Below are positions 8,110 to 16,452 of a DNA stretch of 51,455 bases, piece by piece. The translations under genes and the position numbers were made by a program. The notes under the pieces are model-generated. The model ran no database searches. It was not told the DNA's origin and worked only from the letters and a program-made list of their open reading frames with translations. The first letter of the stretch is position 1; the number at the start of each line of letters is the position of its first letter. This DNA is from Brevundimonas sp. (GTDB lineage: Bacteria; Pseudomonadota; Alphaproteobacteria; Caulobacterales; Caulobacteraceae): contig QFQU01000019.1 in the NCBI GenBank assembly GCA_003248965.1, positions 1-51,455 of the forward strand, in the 5' to 3' direction.

Positions 8110-8113
8110 CGCC

Positions 8114-9025
8114 GTGCTGGAAGTCGCGGTCATCGCGCTTCGCTGGCTTCAATACGGCGGCGGCGTCGTCCTTCTCGGCGCGCCGCTGTTCCTTCTCTAC
8201 AGCTTTAAAGACGCCGACGCGCCGAACCTGGAATGGTCGCGACCGACATTGCGCCTCGCGGCGATCATCGTCGCGCTCGGCTCGCTCGCCGCTCTGGTGG
8301 CACAGACGGCCGTCATGGCGGGGTCGCTGAGCGAAGCCGTCAAACCCGCGTCCCTGTCCTTCATGGTCACCGGCACGGCCCTGGGCATGGCGATGGTCGT
8401 GCGGGCCGCCGCCGCCTTGCTTGGGCTCGTCGCCTTGGTCGCCCTGAAACCCGGTCGCGCGCTCTGGAGCGTGACGGCCGCCTTGGGTCTGATCGTGGCC
8501 GCCAGCTTCGCATGGACGGGTCACGGCGCGGCCACCGAGGGCCCTGGCGGGCCCATCCATCTTGTCGCCAACATCATTCACGCGGTGGCAGCGGCCTTAT
8601 GGCTGGGCGCCTTGGCGGCGTTGACGGCCCTGCTTCTGCGCCGAGCCGGTCCGGACCTTGCAATCCATCGCGCCCTGCATGGCTTCGCCGGCCTTGGAAC
8701 GCTCGCGGTCCTGATGCTGGTGCTGACCGGTCTCGTGAACAGCTGGTTCCTGATCGGTCCCGAGCGCGTGGCGTCGATCGCGGGCAACCTCTACGGCCAG
8801 CTTCTGGTCGCCAAGCTCGTCCTCTTCGGTTTGATGCTTGCGCTGGCGGCGAGCAACCGGTTCCGGCTGACGCCGACATTGGGCTCTGCGCTGGAGACGG
8901 GCCAACCCTCCGTCGCCGCCATGAGCGCGCTCCGGCGCAGCCTGTTGGTCGAAACGGGTCTGGGACTCGCCCTGATCGGCGTCGTGGCGGTCATGGGAAC
9001 CCTGCCGCCCCCGGCGTCTCTGTAG
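8114..9025 (+). CDS. copD: CopD copper transport membrane protein
   Basis: This 303-residue polytopic protein has about eight hydrophobic helices and the CopD signature region with His residues at helix ends (ASFAWTGHGAATEGPGGPIHLVANIIHAVAAALWLGAL). It sits in the inner membrane and with CopC is thought to move copper into the cell or between compartments. The start is GTG, four bases after the copC stop, so the two are translationally linked. Confidence 0.9.
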   Translation: MLEVAVIALRWLQYGGGVVLLGAPLFLLYSFKDADAPNLEWSRPTLRLAAIIVALGSLAALVAQTAVMAGSLSEAVKPASLSFMVTGTALGMAMVVRAAAALLGLVALVALKPGRALWSVTAALGLIVAASFAWTGHGAATEGPGGPIHLVANIIHAVAAALWLGALAALTALLLRRAGPDLAIHRALHGFAGLGTLAVLMLVLTGLVNSWFLIGPERVASIAGNLYGQLLVAKLVLFGLMLALAASNRFRLTPTLGSALETGQPSVAAMSALRRSLLVETGLGLALIGVVAVMGTLPPPASL

Positions 9026-9087
9026 GCTCGATTGCGATGATCAAAATGAGATCGTCGCTCCGCCGACCGTTGAAGTATGATCAGACA

Positions 9088-9420
9088 ATGCCGTTCCTGC
9101 GTCATGACCTCGTCCGACTGACGACCGCGCTGCTCGCGGCGTTTGCCGTGCTGTTCGTGTCCACCGCTTCGATCGCCTGCGAAGCTCCGGTCGATCAGGA
9201 TATGGCGTCCATGTCGATGAGCGGCGACGGCGTCCCGTGCGAGCCGAAGACCGTCAGGATCTCGTGCCATAAGGCGTGTCTGGCCATCTGCCAGGGCCTT
9301 GTCCCCCAGGGCCGTGAACCCACCCCCGCACGGGTCTATGCATCTGTCCTCTATCCATCCCTTGATGCGCGGCATGCCGATTTCACCGTGGAGGCGGACG
9401 ACCCGCCCCCACGACGCTGA
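9088..9420 (+). CDS. Exported small protein of unknown function in copper cluster
   Basis: This 110-residue protein has one N-terminal hydrophobic segment (LTTALLAAFAVLFVSTASIAC) resembling a signal peptide or a lipobox-like Ser-Ile-Ala-Cys. It is followed by a short Met/Ser-rich part (MASMSMSGDG) and four further Cys (PCEPKTVRISCHKACLAIC). The Cys and Met content and the position after copD suggest a periplasmic metal-related role, but I recognise no named family. An in-frame ATG at about 9037 is a less likely start. Confidence 0.6.
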   Translation: MPFLRHDLVRLTTALLAAFAVLFVSTASIACEAPVDQDMASMSMSGDGVPCEPKTVRISCHKACLAICQGLVPQGREPTPARVYASVLYPSLDARHADFTVEADDPPPRR

Positions 9421-9468
9421 TCCTGATGAAGATGACCGAACTCATTCAATCAAACAGAGATCAAAACC

Positions 9469-9615
9469 ATGAAACGCACTCTCACCCTCGCAGCCCTGGT
9501 GCTGCTGGCTTCCGGTTCAGCCGCCTTCGCGGCCGCGCCGGACGCCGTGGCGCAGGCCGTATGCGCTTGCTGCGACGCTATCGCAGCCTGCGCGGAAGCC
9601 TGCACCTGCTGCTGA
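9469..9615 (+). CDS. 48-residue exported Cys-rich peptide
   Basis: The frame codes a clear signal peptide (MKRTLTLAALVLLASGSAAFA) and then a mature peptide of about 27 residues with seven Cys in VCACCDAIAACAEACTCC. A terminator hairpin follows 14 bases after the stop, so the ORF closes the copC-copD transcript. Spacing CxCC...C...CxCC suggests a periplasmic Cu(I) or soft-metal chelator. The CACCDA core also appears in the DUF411 protein encoded nearby. No family is known to me; function is inferred from composition and context. Confidence 0.65.
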   Translation: MKRTLTLAALVLLASGSAAFAAAPDAVAQAVCACCDAIAACAEACTCC

Positions 9616-9628
9616 TCGTATGATCGGG

Positions 9629-9658
9629 GACGCCCGCCCGCGAGGGCGGGCGTCTTCT
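9629..9658 (+). terminator. Rho-independent terminator after Cys-rich peptide gene
   Basis: GACGCCCGCCC, a GCGA loop and GGGCGGGCGTC make a perfect 11-bp stem followed by TTCT. It ends the copper operon on the plus strand. Confidence 0.75.
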
Positions 9659-9713
9659 CGATGTTCCTCACCGACGTCGCAGGGCCGGCGACCCGCTGGC
9701 GCGGGCCTGAGCG

Positions 9714-10205
9714 TCAGCCGGGCGCGCGCGACGACCAGTGAATGTGGTGGATGCGCCAGCCGTCGGCATGGCGTTTGAGGACCATGGTTTCGGTCGTCAG
9801 GCGGTCTACGGCGCGGCCGTTGAATTGGCCCGTGGTGCGGCCTTCGCTGGCGATCCAGGCGATGTCCCCGTCGGCCCATCCCGATCTGCGCGTCACCGTC
9901 GCTTCAGAGGCGGCGGCGAAGGCGGCGTCCGAGCCCAGGTGATGGGACGCATACTCGTCGCGCGATCGCTCCGCGCCACCCTCCTCGAAGATCATCACAT
10001 CCGGCGCCATCAGTGCCAGGGCGACGGCCGTGTCGCCGGCCTTCAGGGCGACGTGAAAAGCGTCGACGGCCGCCGCCGCGTCCGTAGCTTCCGCGGCGAC
10101 CGAGCCGGCGGCCTGGGCATGCCCGTGGGCGTGGTCCTGGGCGAAGGCGGGTGTCGCCGAAAGAACGGCGAGCGACAGGACGAGTGCGAGAGAGGTGCGG
10201 GACAT
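9714..10205 (-). CDS. Exported DUF4440/SnoaL-like protein
   Basis: The 163-residue protein has a Sec signal peptide (ending ATPAFA-Q), a His-rich mature start (QDHAHGHAQ) and an NTF2/SnoaL-like DUF4440 fold (VDAFHVALKAGDTAVALALMAPDVMIFEEGG ... LKRHADGWRIHHIHWSS, shown in parts). Such proteins form cone-shaped pockets of varied use. The His-rich ends and location suggest periplasmic metal binding, not catalysis. A broken relative lies at 3570-3768. It follows the DUF411 gene on the same strand. Confidence 0.8.
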   Translation of the reverse strand: MSRTSLALVLSLAVLSATPAFAQDHAHGHAQAAGSVAAEATDAAAAVDAFHVALKAGDTAVALALMAPDVMIFEEGGAERSRDEYASHHLGSDAAFAAASEATVTRRSGWADGDIAWIASEGRTTGQFNGRAVDRLTTETMVLKRHADGWRIHHIHWSSRAPG

Positions 10206-10254
10206 GGCGAACTCCGGATTGTGGGTGATCTGAACGGGCTGAGCGCGATCTGCG

Positions 10255-10731
10255 TCAGGCCGGCGGGTTGTGGCGGGCGAACACGCGGGTCGCGCCCGAG
10301 CGAAGCACCAGCAGGGTGTCGTAGGGCTCCTTGTGCCCCTGCGGCGTCTCCATGCCGGGCGAACCGAGCGGCATGCCCGGGACCGCGACGCCCACCGCCG
10401 CCGGTCTCTCGGTCAGCAGTCGAATGACGTCCGGGGCCGGCACATGACCCTCGACCAGATAACCATCGATCAGACCGGTATGACAGGAGGCGAGCGCGTC
10501 CGGCATGCCGCGGCTGCTCCGGACCGATTGAAGGCTCGGAAGGACGGTGATGGTGGTGGTGAAGCCCGCCTGGCGCATGTGCGCGATCCAGGCGTCGCAA
10601 CAGGCGCAGGTCGGCGTCTTGAAGACCGTGAGGTTTCTGGACGGACGGGTCTGGGCGCAGGCGGACCCGCCCATGCCGATGAAGACGGCCGCGCCCATCA
10701 GCAGACGACGGTTCAGATTGGCGGGATTCAA
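10255..10731 (-). CDS. DUF411 metal-binding protein
   Basis: The DUF411 family is linked to copper/silver resistance. The protein has an N-terminal hydrophobic export segment (RRLLMGAAVFIGMGGSACA), the CxCC motif in VFKTPTCACCDAWIAHM, and the family's later CHTG (LASCHTGLIDGYLVEGHVPA) and GMPLGSPGME parts. I use the TTG start because AGGGAGA precedes it at good spacing and the preceding 28 codons overlap the acyltransferase in another frame. That TTG overlaps the acyltransferase stop (TTGA), so the genes are coupled. Length is 158 residues, normal for the family. Confidence 0.85.
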   Translation of the reverse strand: MNPANLNRRLLMGAAVFIGMGGSACAQTRPSRNLTVFKTPTCACCDAWIAHMRQAGFTTTITVLPSLQSVRSSRGMPDALASCHTGLIDGYLVEGHVPAPDVIRLLTERPAAVGVAVPGMPLGSPGMETPQGHKEPYDTLLVLRSGATRVFARHNPPA

Positions 10732-11882
10732 AAGGGTTCTCCCTGATCGCTGTGGACGGATCGCTGCGCCTCGACAGGGTCTGCGCGCTGCGGTGCCAGC
10801 CGCGCCCGCAGCCACCGTCGGCCGGGCTGCTCGACGAAGACATGGATGGCGGCCGCGGCGGCGAGCGTCAACACAAGCATGGCGGCCAGTTCGACCAGGC
10901 CCATTCGATAGTCGGCACCCCAGCCGGCGAACGCCTGCGCCGCGTTACGCCACACCATCAGGATGGGGATGTGGACGAGATAGAGGGCGAACGAAGCCTC
11001 GCCGGCGAACAGAAGCACGGGGTGAGACAGGAAGGTCCGGACCGGAGCCTTGGCCAACAGGGCAAGCGACAGGATGAGGGGACCGGCCGCCGCCACGATG
11101 ACCCGGTCGTCGGCGCCGATCTGCATGAGCGTCAGCAGCAGGGTCGTGGTGACCAGGGCGCCCATGAGGGACATTCGCGGCGAAGGCGTCCAGCGCTGAC
11201 CGAGATAGTAGAGGCCAATCCCGTAAAGGAATTCGGGAACGATCCGCAGGATCCCGAGGCTGTCCTCGGCCCGAGGCAGCATCCGGCCGAACCAGGCGCG
11301 GTAGAAGGCGTCGAGGGCGACGAACAACAGCATGGCGAGTGCGATCAAGACCCACGGCCTGGCCCGCAGCCGGAGCGCGAGGGCGGCATAGGCGGGGAAG
11401 GCCAGATAGGCGAACCACTCCGCCGACAGCGACCAGGCCGGTCCGTTCCAGAGCGCCATGCTCTGGCGCGGGAACCACGCCTGGACGAGCAGAAGGGTTC
11501 CCGCGAAGTCGACGGGATTGAACCGGCCAGGCTCGAGCCCGACGCCGAACACAGGCGCGATCAGCACCAGCCCAAGCATGGCCAGGAGGATGAACAGGTG
11601 AGCCGGATAGACCCGGGCGAGGCGCGCCGCCAGGAATCGACCGTAGTTCGGGGCCCTGTCTCCCTGCAGGTAGACGTGGGTCAGGATGAAGCCCGACAGG
11701 ATGAAGAAGACATCCACGCCCAGGCGCGCGCGGTTCAGCAAGCCCGCGCTCTCCGCCGGGAGCGTCCAGTAGAGCTGGAAGTGAAACAGCACGACGCCGA
11801 GGGCGAGAAAGAACCTCACGCCCGTGAGCGGATCGAGCACGTCGGGGAATGGAACCCGCGTGGGCCCTGCTCTGTCGCTCAC
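10728..11882 (-). CDS. Acyltransferase 3 family membrane protein
   Basis: This 384-residue polytopic protein starts with the family signature (LDPLTGVRFFLALGVVLFHF, with catalytic His) and RLGVDVFFILSGFILTHVY, and has about ten membrane helices. These inner-membrane enzymes move acyl groups onto sugars, peptidoglycan or lipids. I choose the GTG start because GGGGAAAAGAC precedes it and the longer frame is of low complexity. It is the first gene of the minus-strand set with DUF411 and DUF4440, and divergent from the sigma-factor operon. Its substrate and any link to copper are unknown. Confidence 0.85.
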   Translation of the reverse strand: MSDRAGPTRVPFPDVLDPLTGVRFFLALGVVLFHFQLYWTLPAESAGLLNRARLGVDVFFILSGFILTHVYLQGDRAPNYGRFLAARLARVYPAHLFILLAMLGLVLIAPVFGVGLEPGRFNPVDFAGTLLLVQAWFPRQSMALWNGPAWSLSAEWFAYLAFPAYAALALRLRARPWVLIALAMLLFVALDAFYRAWFGRMLPRAEDSLGILRIVPEFLYGIGLYYLGQRWTPSPRMSLMGALVTTTLLLTLMQIGADDRVIVAAAGPLILSLALLAKAPVRTFLSHPVLLFAGEASFALYLVHIPILMVWRNAAQAFAGWGADYRMGLVELAAMLVLTLAAAAAIHVFVEQPGRRWLRARLAPQRADPVEAQRSVHSDQGEPF

Positions 11883-12010
11883 GTCTTTTCCCCGGACGAC
11901 AGGGCGCGTCCCGGTCGTTCTCTGGTATCTACGCGGGCGACGGCTCGTCCCCTCGTGAGGGGACCGGAAGGCCGGCGCGTATGGCAGATGGGGCGTGACG
12001 CAGGTGCGCA

Positions 12011-12289
12011 ATGACTGACGACATGAATGAATTGATCGCAGCGGTCGGGCCGGGCGACGCCGGCCGGCTGGTCGGCATGGAAGACGCGGTCTGGGTGCGG
12101 ATCGGCGAACGCAGGGAGCGCGCCCGCATGGGTCAGGTCCGGGTCGCCGCCGTTGCACTCGCGCTGGTGATCGGCGTCGCGAACGGAGGGCTGATGCTCA
12201 TGGCTCCGCGGCCGGAGCCGTCCGAGATGCGGATTTTCACCGTCTCGGCGGGCTTGTCGCCTCTCTCCGGCCTGGACGTTCGGGGATGA
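12011..12289 (+). CDS. CnrY-like membrane anti-sigma factor (inferred)
   Basis: The 92-residue protein has a soluble N-terminal half, one central membrane helix (VAAVALALVIGVANGGLMLM) and a short periplasmic tail. This is the size and layout of CnrY/NccY anti-sigma factors. Sequence similarity is not obvious by eye. The call rests on topology and on its place directly before a CnrX-like sensor and an ECF sigma gene, the same order as cnrYXH. Its stop overlaps the next start (ATGA). Confidence 0.55.
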   Translation: MTDDMNELIAAVGPGDAGRLVGMEDAVWVRIGERRERARMGQVRVAAVALALVIGVANGGLMLMAPRPEPSEMRIFTVSAGLSPLSGLDVRG

Positions 12290-12726
12290 GGGCCGCCTGG
12301 AAGTCGATCGTTATCACGGCCATCCTGGCCGCGCTGGCCAGCGGCGCGGCGACCTGGGCGAGCGCGACCTGGGTCATGCGGGAGCGGCAACCGCCAAGCC
12401 TGCACAGCGTCGTCCATGAGAAACTCGACCTGAGCCCTGAGCAGGATCGACGGCTCGACGTGGTCGAAGCCCGGTTCGCCGCTCAGCGGCCGGCGCTCGA
12501 AGCGGAAGTCCGCGCGGCCAATCGCGAACTGGCGGCCGCCATCGCCGCCAGTGACGGCGACACGCCCCAGGTCCAGGCCGCGGTCGATCATTTCCACGCG
12601 GCCATGGGCGATCTGCAGAAGGAGACGATCACCCATGTGTTCGAGATGCGATCCGTCCTGACCCCGGCGCAGGCCGAGGTGTTCGACGCCGCGGTCGTCG
12701 AGGCCCTGCACGACGACGCCGGCTAA
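12286..12726 (+). CDS. CnrX-like periplasmic heavy-metal sensor
   Basis: This 146-residue protein has one N-terminal membrane anchor and a helical periplasmic domain of the Spy/CpxP-CnrX type, including LSPEQDRRLD and LTPAQAEVF. The metal ligands of CnrX (His42, His46, Glu63, His119, Met123) have exact counterparts at His40, His44, Glu61, His117 and Met121, all shifted by two. It should bind a divalent metal in the periplasm and signal to the anti-sigma factor encoded just upstream. It lies in a copper cluster, so the true ligand metal is uncertain. Confidence 0.8.
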   Translation: MRAAWKSIVITAILAALASGAATWASATWVMRERQPPSLHSVVHEKLDLSPEQDRRLDVVEARFAAQRPALEAEVRAANRELAAAIAASDGDTPQVQAAVDHFHAAMGDLQKETITHVFEMRSVLTPAQAEVFDAAVVEALHDDAG

Positions 12727-12735
12727 GCGCCGCGC

Positions 12736-13305
12736 GTGGGTGCCGAGCAGAGCATCGAGGCCCGTGCGGCGACCGGAGACCGGGCCGCCTTCACCGCCTT
12801 GATGGCCGCCACAAAGGCCGATCTCTACCGGTTCGTGCGCCGCTATGTCGGCGACGAGTCCGAAGCGCATGACGTGCTTCAGGAAAGCTATGCGTCCGCC
12901 TGGCTCGCCCTGCGGCGGTATGATCCGGCGCGGCCGTTCGACGTCTGGCTGCGCTCCATCGCCCTCAACAAATGTCGAGACTGGGGCCGGCGGCGCGCGG
13001 TGCGCCGGGTCGTGCGCGGCGTCATGGGCCTGGAGGCGCCCGAGGCGGCGGCGGTGGGCGACGACGCGCCCTCACCCGAGACCCGGCTGGACGATCAGCG
13101 CAGGGCCGAAGCTCTGCAACGCGCCTTGCGGGACCTTCCCGACGCCCTGAAGGGGCCGCTTCTGCTCGCCACGCTCGAGGGACGGTCTCACGCCGAGATC
13201 GCCTCGATCCTCGGCATCACGCCCAAGGCGGTCGAGACCCGCGTCGCCCGCGCCCGCAAGACCTTGGCGGCGGCTCTGGGCCAGGCTTCCGGCGGAGACG
13301 CTTGA
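12736..13305 (+). CDS. ECF sigma factor, CnrH-like
   Basis: The 189-residue protein has sigma region 2 (ADLYRFVRRYVGDESEAHDVLQ and FDVWLRSIALNKCRDWGRRR, shown in parts) and sigma region 4 (LPDALKGPLLLATLEGRSHAE and GITPKAVETRVARARKTL). It would direct RNA polymerase to metal-induced promoters once released by the membrane anti-sigma. The start is GTG, ten bases after the sensor stop, with no strong ribosome site. The multicopper oxidase operon begins 128 bases downstream and is the obvious target. Confidence 0.85.
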   Translation: MGAEQSIEARAATGDRAAFTALMAATKADLYRFVRRYVGDESEAHDVLQESYASAWLALRRYDPARPFDVWLRSIALNKCRDWGRRRAVRRVVRGVMGLEAPEAAAVGDDAPSPETRLDDQRRAEALQRALRDLPDALKGPLLLATLEGRSHAEIASILGITPKAVETRVARARKTLAAALGQASGGDA

Positions 13306-13433
13306 CCTTGCCATGATGGGAAGGTGCAGAAGCCGCGATCCCGACGTCTGTGGCGTCCTGACGCAAGGGGAATGCCGCCCGGCTGCGTATCTGAACGAAC
13401 GGCTGAATAGCCCGACCAAGGAATTTCTCGCCT

Positions 13434-15245
13434 ATGTCTACGCCCCGCCTCGATCGCCGAACGCTTCTCCGTGGCGCAGCCGCCGGCGGCGGGCTGCTGG
13501 GCCTGCAGGGTCTGCTCCCCGCCTGGGCGCAAACCGGATCGGCGGGACTGCGGGCGGATCTTCCGACGCTGACGGGACCGAACATCGACCTGACCGTCGG
13601 ACACACGCCCTTCACCGTGGGCGGCCGCACCGGCCATGCGGTGACCATCAACGGCGTTCTGCCGGCGCCGCTGCTGCGCCTTAGAGAAGGCCAGAACGTC
13701 CGGCTGGCGGTGACCAATACGCTGGACGAGGACACCTCGATCCACTGGCACGGCCTGCTCGTCCCGTTCCAGATGGACGGCGTGCCCGGCATCAGCTTCC
13801 CCGGCATCCGGGCGCGTGAAACCTTCGTCTACGAGTTCCCGATCAAGCAGTCGGGCACCTTCTGGTATCACAGCCACTCCAACCTTCAGGAGGCGATGGG
13901 CCACTACGGTCCGATCGTCATCGACCCGGCGAACGCCGATCCGGTCGCCTACGAGCGCGAGCATGTGCTGGTCCTGTCGGACTGGAGTTTCATGCATCCG
14001 CACGAAATCCTGGCCAAGCTGAAGAAGAGCCCGGGCTACTTCAACCAGCAGCGCACCACGCTGGCGGGGCTTATGGACGGCAGCGACCGCATGAGCCTGG
14101 AGGAACGGCGCATGTGGGGCCAGATGCGGATGGACCCGCGCGACATCCTCGACGTCAGCGGATCGACCTACACCTATCTGATCAACGGCCATGGGCCGCA
14201 GGAGAACTGGACCGGCCTGTTCCGGCCCGGCGAGCGGGTGCGGCTGCGCATCATCAACGCGTCGGCCATGTCCATCTTCAACGTTCGCATCCCGGGCTTG
14301 CCGATGACCGTGGTGCAGGCCGACGGCGAGAACGTGCGCCCGGTCGAGACGGACGAGTTCCAAATTTCAGTCGCCGAGACCTACGACGTCATCGTCCAGC
14401 CGACCGAGGACCGCGCCTACACCATCGTCTCCGAAGCCATCGACCGGTCCGGCATGGGCCGGGCAACCCTGGCGCCGCGCCTGGGCATGACCGCCGAGGT
14501 CCCTCCCCTGCGCGAGGTCCCGAACCTCACCATGCGCGACATGGGCATGGGCGGCATGGATCACGGCGCGATGGGCGACATGTCCGGTATGGACCATGAC
14601 GCGATGTCCGGCATGGACCACGCGGCTCCGACCCAGAACGCGCCCGCAGCCGGCGAGATGGCCGGGATGTCCATGTCGGGCATGAACATGCGCGATCCCG
14701 AGAACGCTCCGCCCGACATGGCGGTGGGCGTCGGCGTCGATGCGATCGCCATGGACCCCGCCAACCGTCTGGGTGAGCGTCCGATCGGTCTCACGACCGT
14801 CGATCATCGCGTCCTCGTCTACACCGACCTGGTGTCACTCCAGCCGAACAAGGACCCGCGCCCCCCGTCTCGGACGATGGAGATCCACCTGACCGGCAAC
14901 ATGGAGCGGTTCATGTGGGGCTTCGACGGCCGAAAGTTCAGCGAACTGGTCGAACCGATCCGCTTCGAGCGCAACGAGCGGGTGCGGGTGACCCTGGTCA
15001 ACGACACCATGATGGCCCACCCGATCCATCTGCATGGTCATTTCTTTGAACTGGTGACCGGCGGACCGGCCGGGCACCAGCCCCTCAAGCACACGGTCAA
15101 CGTCGCGCCCGGCGGCAAGGTGACCTTCGATCTGACCGCCGACGCGCCCGGTGATTGGGCCTTCCACTGCCACATGCTGATGCACATGCACGCCGGCATG
15201 TTCAATGTTGTGACGGTGCGGCCCATGGACGGAGCTGCGTCATGA
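13434..15245 (+). CDS. copA: Multicopper oxidase CopA (PcoA type)
   Basis: This 603-residue periplasmic enzyme oxidises Cu(I) to the less toxic Cu(II). It has a Tat signal (RRTLLRG then a hydrophobic run ending PAWAQ). All copper motifs are present: HWHG (His104), WYHSHSN, HPIHLHGHFFEL (about 529) and HCHMLMHMHAGMF (about 578). A Met/His-rich insert between domains (MGMGGMDHGAMGDMSGMDHD and MSMSGMNM) is typical of copper-resistance CopA and binds extra copper. It is distinct from the P-type ATPase also called CopA. Its stop overlaps copB (ATGA). Confidence 0.95.
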   Translation: MSTPRLDRRTLLRGAAAGGGLLGLQGLLPAWAQTGSAGLRADLPTLTGPNIDLTVGHTPFTVGGRTGHAVTINGVLPAPLLRLREGQNVRLAVTNTLDEDTSIHWHGLLVPFQMDGVPGISFPGIRARETFVYEFPIKQSGTFWYHSHSNLQEAMGHYGPIVIDPANADPVAYEREHVLVLSDWSFMHPHEILAKLKKSPGYFNQQRTTLAGLMDGSDRMSLEERRMWGQMRMDPRDILDVSGSTYTYLINGHGPQENWTGLFRPGERVRLRIINASAMSIFNVRIPGLPMTVVQADGENVRPVETDEFQISVAETYDVIVQPTEDRAYTIVSEAIDRSGMGRATLAPRLGMTAEVPPLREVPNLTMRDMGMGGMDHGAMGDMSGMDHDAMSGMDHAAPTQNAPAAGEMAGMSMSGMNMRDPENAPPDMAVGVGVDAIAMDPANRLGERPIGLTTVDHRVLVYTDLVSLQPNKDPRPPSRTMEIHLTGNMERFMWGFDGRKFSELVEPIRFERNERVRVTLVNDTMMAHPIHLHGHFFELVTGGPAGHQPLKHTVNVAPGGKVTFDLTADAPGDWAFHCHMLMHMHAGMFNVVTVRPMDGAAS

Positions 15246-16435
15246 ACCGCCTCGCCGTCGCCCTCGCCCCGCTGGTGCTCGCCGCCAGCGCCTTCAGCGC
15301 CCAGGCCCAGGACCCTCACGCGGGCCACACGATGCCGGCGACCGCGGCGCCGACGCGCCCCGCGCCAGCACCGCGGCCCACGCCACAGGCGCCGGCCCGA
15401 CCGGCGCAGGATCCGCACGCCGGTCACGTCATGCCGCCCGCGCAGACGCCGCCCGCCGCGGATCCGCATGCAGGCCACCAGATGCCGGCGCAGCCCGCGC
15501 CCGTAGACCCGCACGCGGGACACCAGATGCCGGCGGCGACGCCCGGCCAGGCTGATCCGCACGCGGGCCACGACATGTCGGCCATGTCGCCCGCGCAGAC
15601 CGACCCTCACGCCGGGCATGACATGTCGACCATGAGCATGGGGCCGCCCGATGTGGCGACCAGCGCCGACAATCCCGGCCGCCCTCCGGAGGACCCGCTC
15701 CCGCCCGCCGCCCTGGCCGGCCCTGTCCACGCCGCCGATCTCGTCTTCGGCGCCGAGGCCATGGCCGCCTCTCGCCGGACCCTGATTCACGAAAACGGCG
15801 ACGTCCGCACCACGGCCGTCATTCTCGATCGCCTCGAAGCCGGCTTCGGCGACGACGGCGAGACCTACCTCTGGGACGTCCAGGGCTGGACGGGCGGCGA
15901 CATCAACCGCTTCTGGTGGAAATCCGAGGGCGAAGGCGACTTCGGCGGCGAGCTCGAGGAGGCTGAAGTCCAGGCGCTCTACAGCCGCGCGGTCACGCCC
16001 TTCTGGGACGTCCAGGCCGGCGTGCGTCAGGACTTCCGGCCCGACGGCGAGGATACGACGCATCTGGTCCTTGGCCTGCAGGGCCTGGCGCCCCATTGGT
16101 GGGAGCTTGACGCCGCCGCCTTCCTGTCGACCGACGGCGACCTGACCGCCCGCGTCGAGGCCGAATACGACCAGCGCATCACCCAGCGCCTGATCCTTCA
16201 GCCCCGCCTCGAAATCGACGCTTCGGCCAGCGACATTCCGGAACTGGAGATCGGTTCGGGCCTGTCCTCGATCGAGGCGGGCCTGCGACTGCGCTACGAA
16301 TTCCGCAAGGAGTTCGCCCCCTATGTCGGCATCGAGTGGAGCCGCGCGTTCGGCGATACCGCCGACTACATCGAGGCCCGAGGCGGCGAGACCGACGACA
16401 CCCGCTTCGTCGTCGGCCTCAAGGCCTGGTTCTAA
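15242..16435 (+). CDS. copB: CopB outer-membrane copper-resistance protein
   Basis: The 397-residue protein has a signal peptide, a long low-complexity His/Met-rich region with six DPHAGHxM repeats (about residues 25-130) and a C-terminal CopB beta-barrel (VHAADLVFGAEAMAASRRTL, FWWKSEGEGDF, YEFRKEFAPYVGIEWSRAFG). CopB sits in the outer membrane and is thought to bind or export copper. The repeats multiply the metal-binding sites and are more regular than in many relatives. It starts inside the copA stop codon, so the two are translationally coupled. Confidence 0.92.
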   Translation: MNRLAVALAPLVLAASAFSAQAQDPHAGHTMPATAAPTRPAPAPRPTPQAPARPAQDPHAGHVMPPAQTPPAADPHAGHQMPAQPAPVDPHAGHQMPAATPGQADPHAGHDMSAMSPAQTDPHAGHDMSTMSMGPPDVATSADNPGRPPEDPLPPAALAGPVHAADLVFGAEAMAASRRTLIHENGDVRTTAVILDRLEAGFGDDGETYLWDVQGWTGGDINRFWWKSEGEGDFGGELEEAEVQALYSRAVTPFWDVQAGVRQDFRPDGEDTTHLVLGLQGLAPHWWELDAAAFLSTDGDLTARVEAEYDQRITQRLILQPRLEIDASASDIPELEIGSGLSSIEAGLRLRYEFRKEFAPYVGIEWSRAFGDTADYIEARGGETDDTRFVVGLKAWF

Positions 16436-16452
16436 CCGAAGGAGACCACCCC

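Noticed and set aside
9036..9090. Earlier start for the small protein after copD
   Set aside because: ATG near 9037 is possible, but the residues it adds precede the hydrophobic export segment and look unlike a signal peptide start.
10752..12014. 420-codon open frame antisense to the acyltransferase
   Set aside because: Composition rich in Gln/Asp/Arg/Gly with no domain; the acyltransferase frame has the family signatures.
15335..15635. Possible CRISPR or DNA repeat array in copB
   Set aside because: The periodicity is at protein level (DPHAGHxM units) with variable spacing and codon use; it lies inside a coding frame. No CRISPR array was seen anywhere in the window.
16330..16345. Second guaA-like core (ATCGAGTGGA)
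   Set aside because: Only nine bases match and they lie inside copB coding for GIEWSR; not an att site.
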